This document shows, piece after piece, positions 11,437-12,767 of a stretch of DNA of 12,767 bases. The translations under genes and the position numbers were made by a program. Positions within the stretch are counted from its first letter, which is position 1. Each line of letters starts with the position of its first letter. Origin of the DNA: Phycisphaerae bacterium (GTDB taxonomy: Bacteria > Planctomycetota > Phycisphaerae > UBA1845 > UTPLA1); assembly GCA_016935885.1 (NCBI GenBank), contig JAFGQA010000157.1, positions 1-12,767 of the forward strand. The letters are read 5' to 3'. A model generated the notes under the pieces. That model worked only from the letters and a program-made list of their open reading frames with translations. It searched no databases and was not told where the DNA came from.

Positions 11437-12468
11437 TCAGCGGTAACTCTCAAGCACCGTTTCGTAAACCTGATCAGTAATGGCGCCTTGATCGTGGAGT
11501 TGATCCAAGGAAGCCTTCATCGGCACCATTCCGAAGCGCTGGCCGGTCGTGATCATGTTGCGGAGGTGGAAGGTGCCGCGCTTTCGCATGACATTGCGGA
11601 CTGCATCCGTTGCCACGAGTGTTTCACAGGCCACGCGCTTCCCGCCGTCGACGGTGGGGAGCAACTCCTGATGCACCACGCCGAGCAGGGCCTCGGCCAT
11701 GAGCGCCCGGATGTGGCCGTCGCTGCCGTCCGGGGCATAGGAGAGTAGCCGCTCGATGATCTTGTCGATGGAGATGATGTGCAACGTGGAGAAGACCAGG
11801 ACGCCTGTCTCCGCGGCGGTCAGGGCGGTCTTGATCGTGTCGTAGTCACGCATCTCGCCAATCGCAATCACGTCCGGGTCTTGCCGCAGCGCCGCCCGGA
11901 GGCCTCGGGCGAAGGACTTCGTGTCTTTGCCAACCTCGCGTTGGCGGATGATCGAGTTCTTGTTGGCGTGGACGTACTCGATCGGATCCTCGATCGTGAC
12001 AACGTGCTTTCTGAAGTGCTGGTTGATCGCGTCGATCATGCCGGCCATGGTCGTGGTCTTGCCCTGGCTGGTGCTTCCAGTGATGAGGATCAGGCCTTTG
12101 CGGGCCTGGGTCAGCCGACCGACCAACTCGGGCAGCCGGAGTTGCTCGAGCGGCATCGGCTGGCTGGGCAACAGGCGAATCACCGCCCCCACGGCACCAT
12201 CGTTGTAGCTGATGTTCACACGATATCGATTGCGTTCCTCGTCCGGCATCATGAAGTCGATGTCGAAGGCCTCCTCGAACTCGGCGATCTGCGCTTCGGT
12301 CAGGAGCGAGTAACTCGCCTCCTTGGTCGCCTTTGCGCTCAACGCCCCCTGCGTGACGGGCACCAATTGGCCTTCGACACGCAGAAGTACGGGAGAACCG
12401 GCCACGATGTGGATGTCGGTAGCCCTCTTGGCCCGTGCTGCCTTCAGAATGCCTTGAATGTCCGCCAT
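11437..12468 (-). CDS. pilT: PilT-family type IV pilus retraction ATPase
   Basis: This 343-residue cytoplasmic hexameric ATPase would power pilus retraction. The N-terminal PAS-like domain starts MADIQGILKAARAKRATDIH. The RecA-like core has Walker A GSTSQGKTTT (131-140), the Asp box IEDPIEYVH (159-167), Walker B with catalytic Glu205 in VIAIGEMRD, and the His box STLHIISIDKIIERLL with His230. The C-terminal AVRNVMRKRGT (289-299) corresponds to the AIRNLIRE region that distinguishes PilT from the assembly ATPase PilB. Walker A differs from the usual GPTGSGKST, and the His box lacks the TLHTN asparagine, so a PilU-like or divergent lineage is possible. The frame extends 18 nt further to a GTG; the ATG at 12468 gives the standard N-terminus. 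No other pilus genes are visible. Confidence 0.92.
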   Translation of the reverse strand: MADIQGILKAARAKRATDIHIVAGSPVLLRVEGQLVPVTQGALSAKATKEASYSLLTEAQIAEFEEAFDIDFMMPDEERNRYRVNISYNDGAVGAVIRLLPSQPMPLEQLRLPELVGRLTQARKGLILITGSTSQGKTTTMAGMIDAINQHFRKHVVTIEDPIEYVHANKNSIIRQREVGKDTKSFARGLRAALRQDPDVIAIGEMRDYDTIKTALTAAETGVLVFSTLHIISIDKIIERLLSYAPDGSDGHIRALMAEALLGVVHQELLPTVDGGKRVACETLVATDAVRNVMRKRGTFHLRNMITTGQRFGMVPMKASLDQLHDQGAITDQVYETVLESYR

Positions 12469-12767
12469 CGGTTGCCCCAGCAGCACGCGGTCTGTGCACT
12501 ATAAGTCTATCCCATCGAGCAGCCTTGGTCGCCCTATGATCTATGCCTTTTTTGGGGATCCGCTGGCGAATCCTCCCAGCATGTGGTCCGCGCAGTGTGT
12601 GTGACCGCTTCGGCTGGGCCTTGACCGCCGCATGAACACAGGTTAAACTCAAGCTGCTTCGTCTCGAGATTCTCGTCAGGGCTAGCAGCCCGTGGCAAAA
12701 CTGTGGCACCGGCGTCTCGCCGGTGGTTTTTACGGTCAGGAACGGCGTTTCCGATCCGCTGTTTTCC
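12469..12767. other. Region upstream of pilT, right window edge
   Basis: No gene is supported in this 299-bp stretch. A minus-strand TATAGT (complement of 12498-12503) could be the pilT -10 box, but I see no acceptable -35. A dispersed-type CACCGGCG hairpin lies at 12707-12725. Anything that begins beyond the edge cannot be judged. Confidence 0.5.
12707..12731 (+). terminator. Terminator-like CACCGGCG hairpin with T tract
   Basis: CACCGGCG (12707-12714), a TCT loop and CGCCGGTG (12718-12725) form a perfect 8-bp stem, followed by G and five Ts (12727-12731). It has the form of an intrinsic terminator on the plus strand, but no plus-strand gene ends nearby. The sequence GTGGCACCGGCG is also of the dispersed-repeat style seen elsewhere here. 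Confidence 0.4.

Overview
The window is GC-rich, densely coding bacterial DNA with long repeat-filled intergenic gaps. Its character points to Planctomycetota, probably Phycisphaerae or a related class. The reasons are a lysine-rich secreted protein of a type I associate with that phylum, a DUF2752 membrane protein, tandem uncharacterised lipoproteins, a PilT with an altered Walker A, and many GC-rich dispersed repeats containing GTGGCACC or CACCGGC. This placement is inferred from gene content and style; no phylogenetic marker gene is present.

Layout, left to right. (1) 182-748 (+) encodes a secreted protein. It converges on a minus-strand pair, an isochorismatase-like hydrolase (1034-1597) and a small zinc-ribbon membrane protein (783-1034), joined by a TAATG stop/start overlap. 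(2) 1598-2112 is a divergent intergenic region. It holds a 152-bp MITE-like element with 11-bp terminal inverted repeats and flanking direct repeats, then a candidate promoter and a structured leader ahead of a TTG-started SDR-fold protein that lacks the catalytic YxxxK pair (2113-2814). (3) 3154-6088 (+) looks like one operon: a DUF2752 protein, two tandem and apparently paralogous lipoproteins, and a GT-B glycosyltransferase. A 16-bp tandem duplication has rebuilt the last stop/start junction. (4) 6334-8609 (-) is a two-gene unit: a 16-cysteine polyferredoxin and a tungsten aldehyde:ferredoxin oxidoreductase, overlapping by ATGA. It resembles AorA-AorB without the flavin subunit. (5) 8610-9389 is a 780-bp non-coding accessory stretch. 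It holds a 124-bp compound palindrome, three 19-bp tandem units and a second, 200-bp copy of the MITE-like element whose 30-bp module is expanded threefold. (6) 9390-11336 (+) encodes a subtilisin-family lipoprotein protease with an intact triad. It converges on a PilT-type ATPase (11437-12468, minus).

How the genes may work together. The AOR pair would oxidise aldehydes, or reduce acids, with electrons passing through the polyferredoxin. The DUF2752-lipoprotein-glycosyltransferase block looks like envelope or exported-product biology. PilT drives pilus retraction. The least explained part is the repeat layer. Both MITE-like copies sit in divergent intergenic gaps in the same orientation, upstream of a plus-strand gene, and their similarity ends exactly at the inverted repeats. 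No transposase, tRNA, rRNA or CRISPR array is visible.
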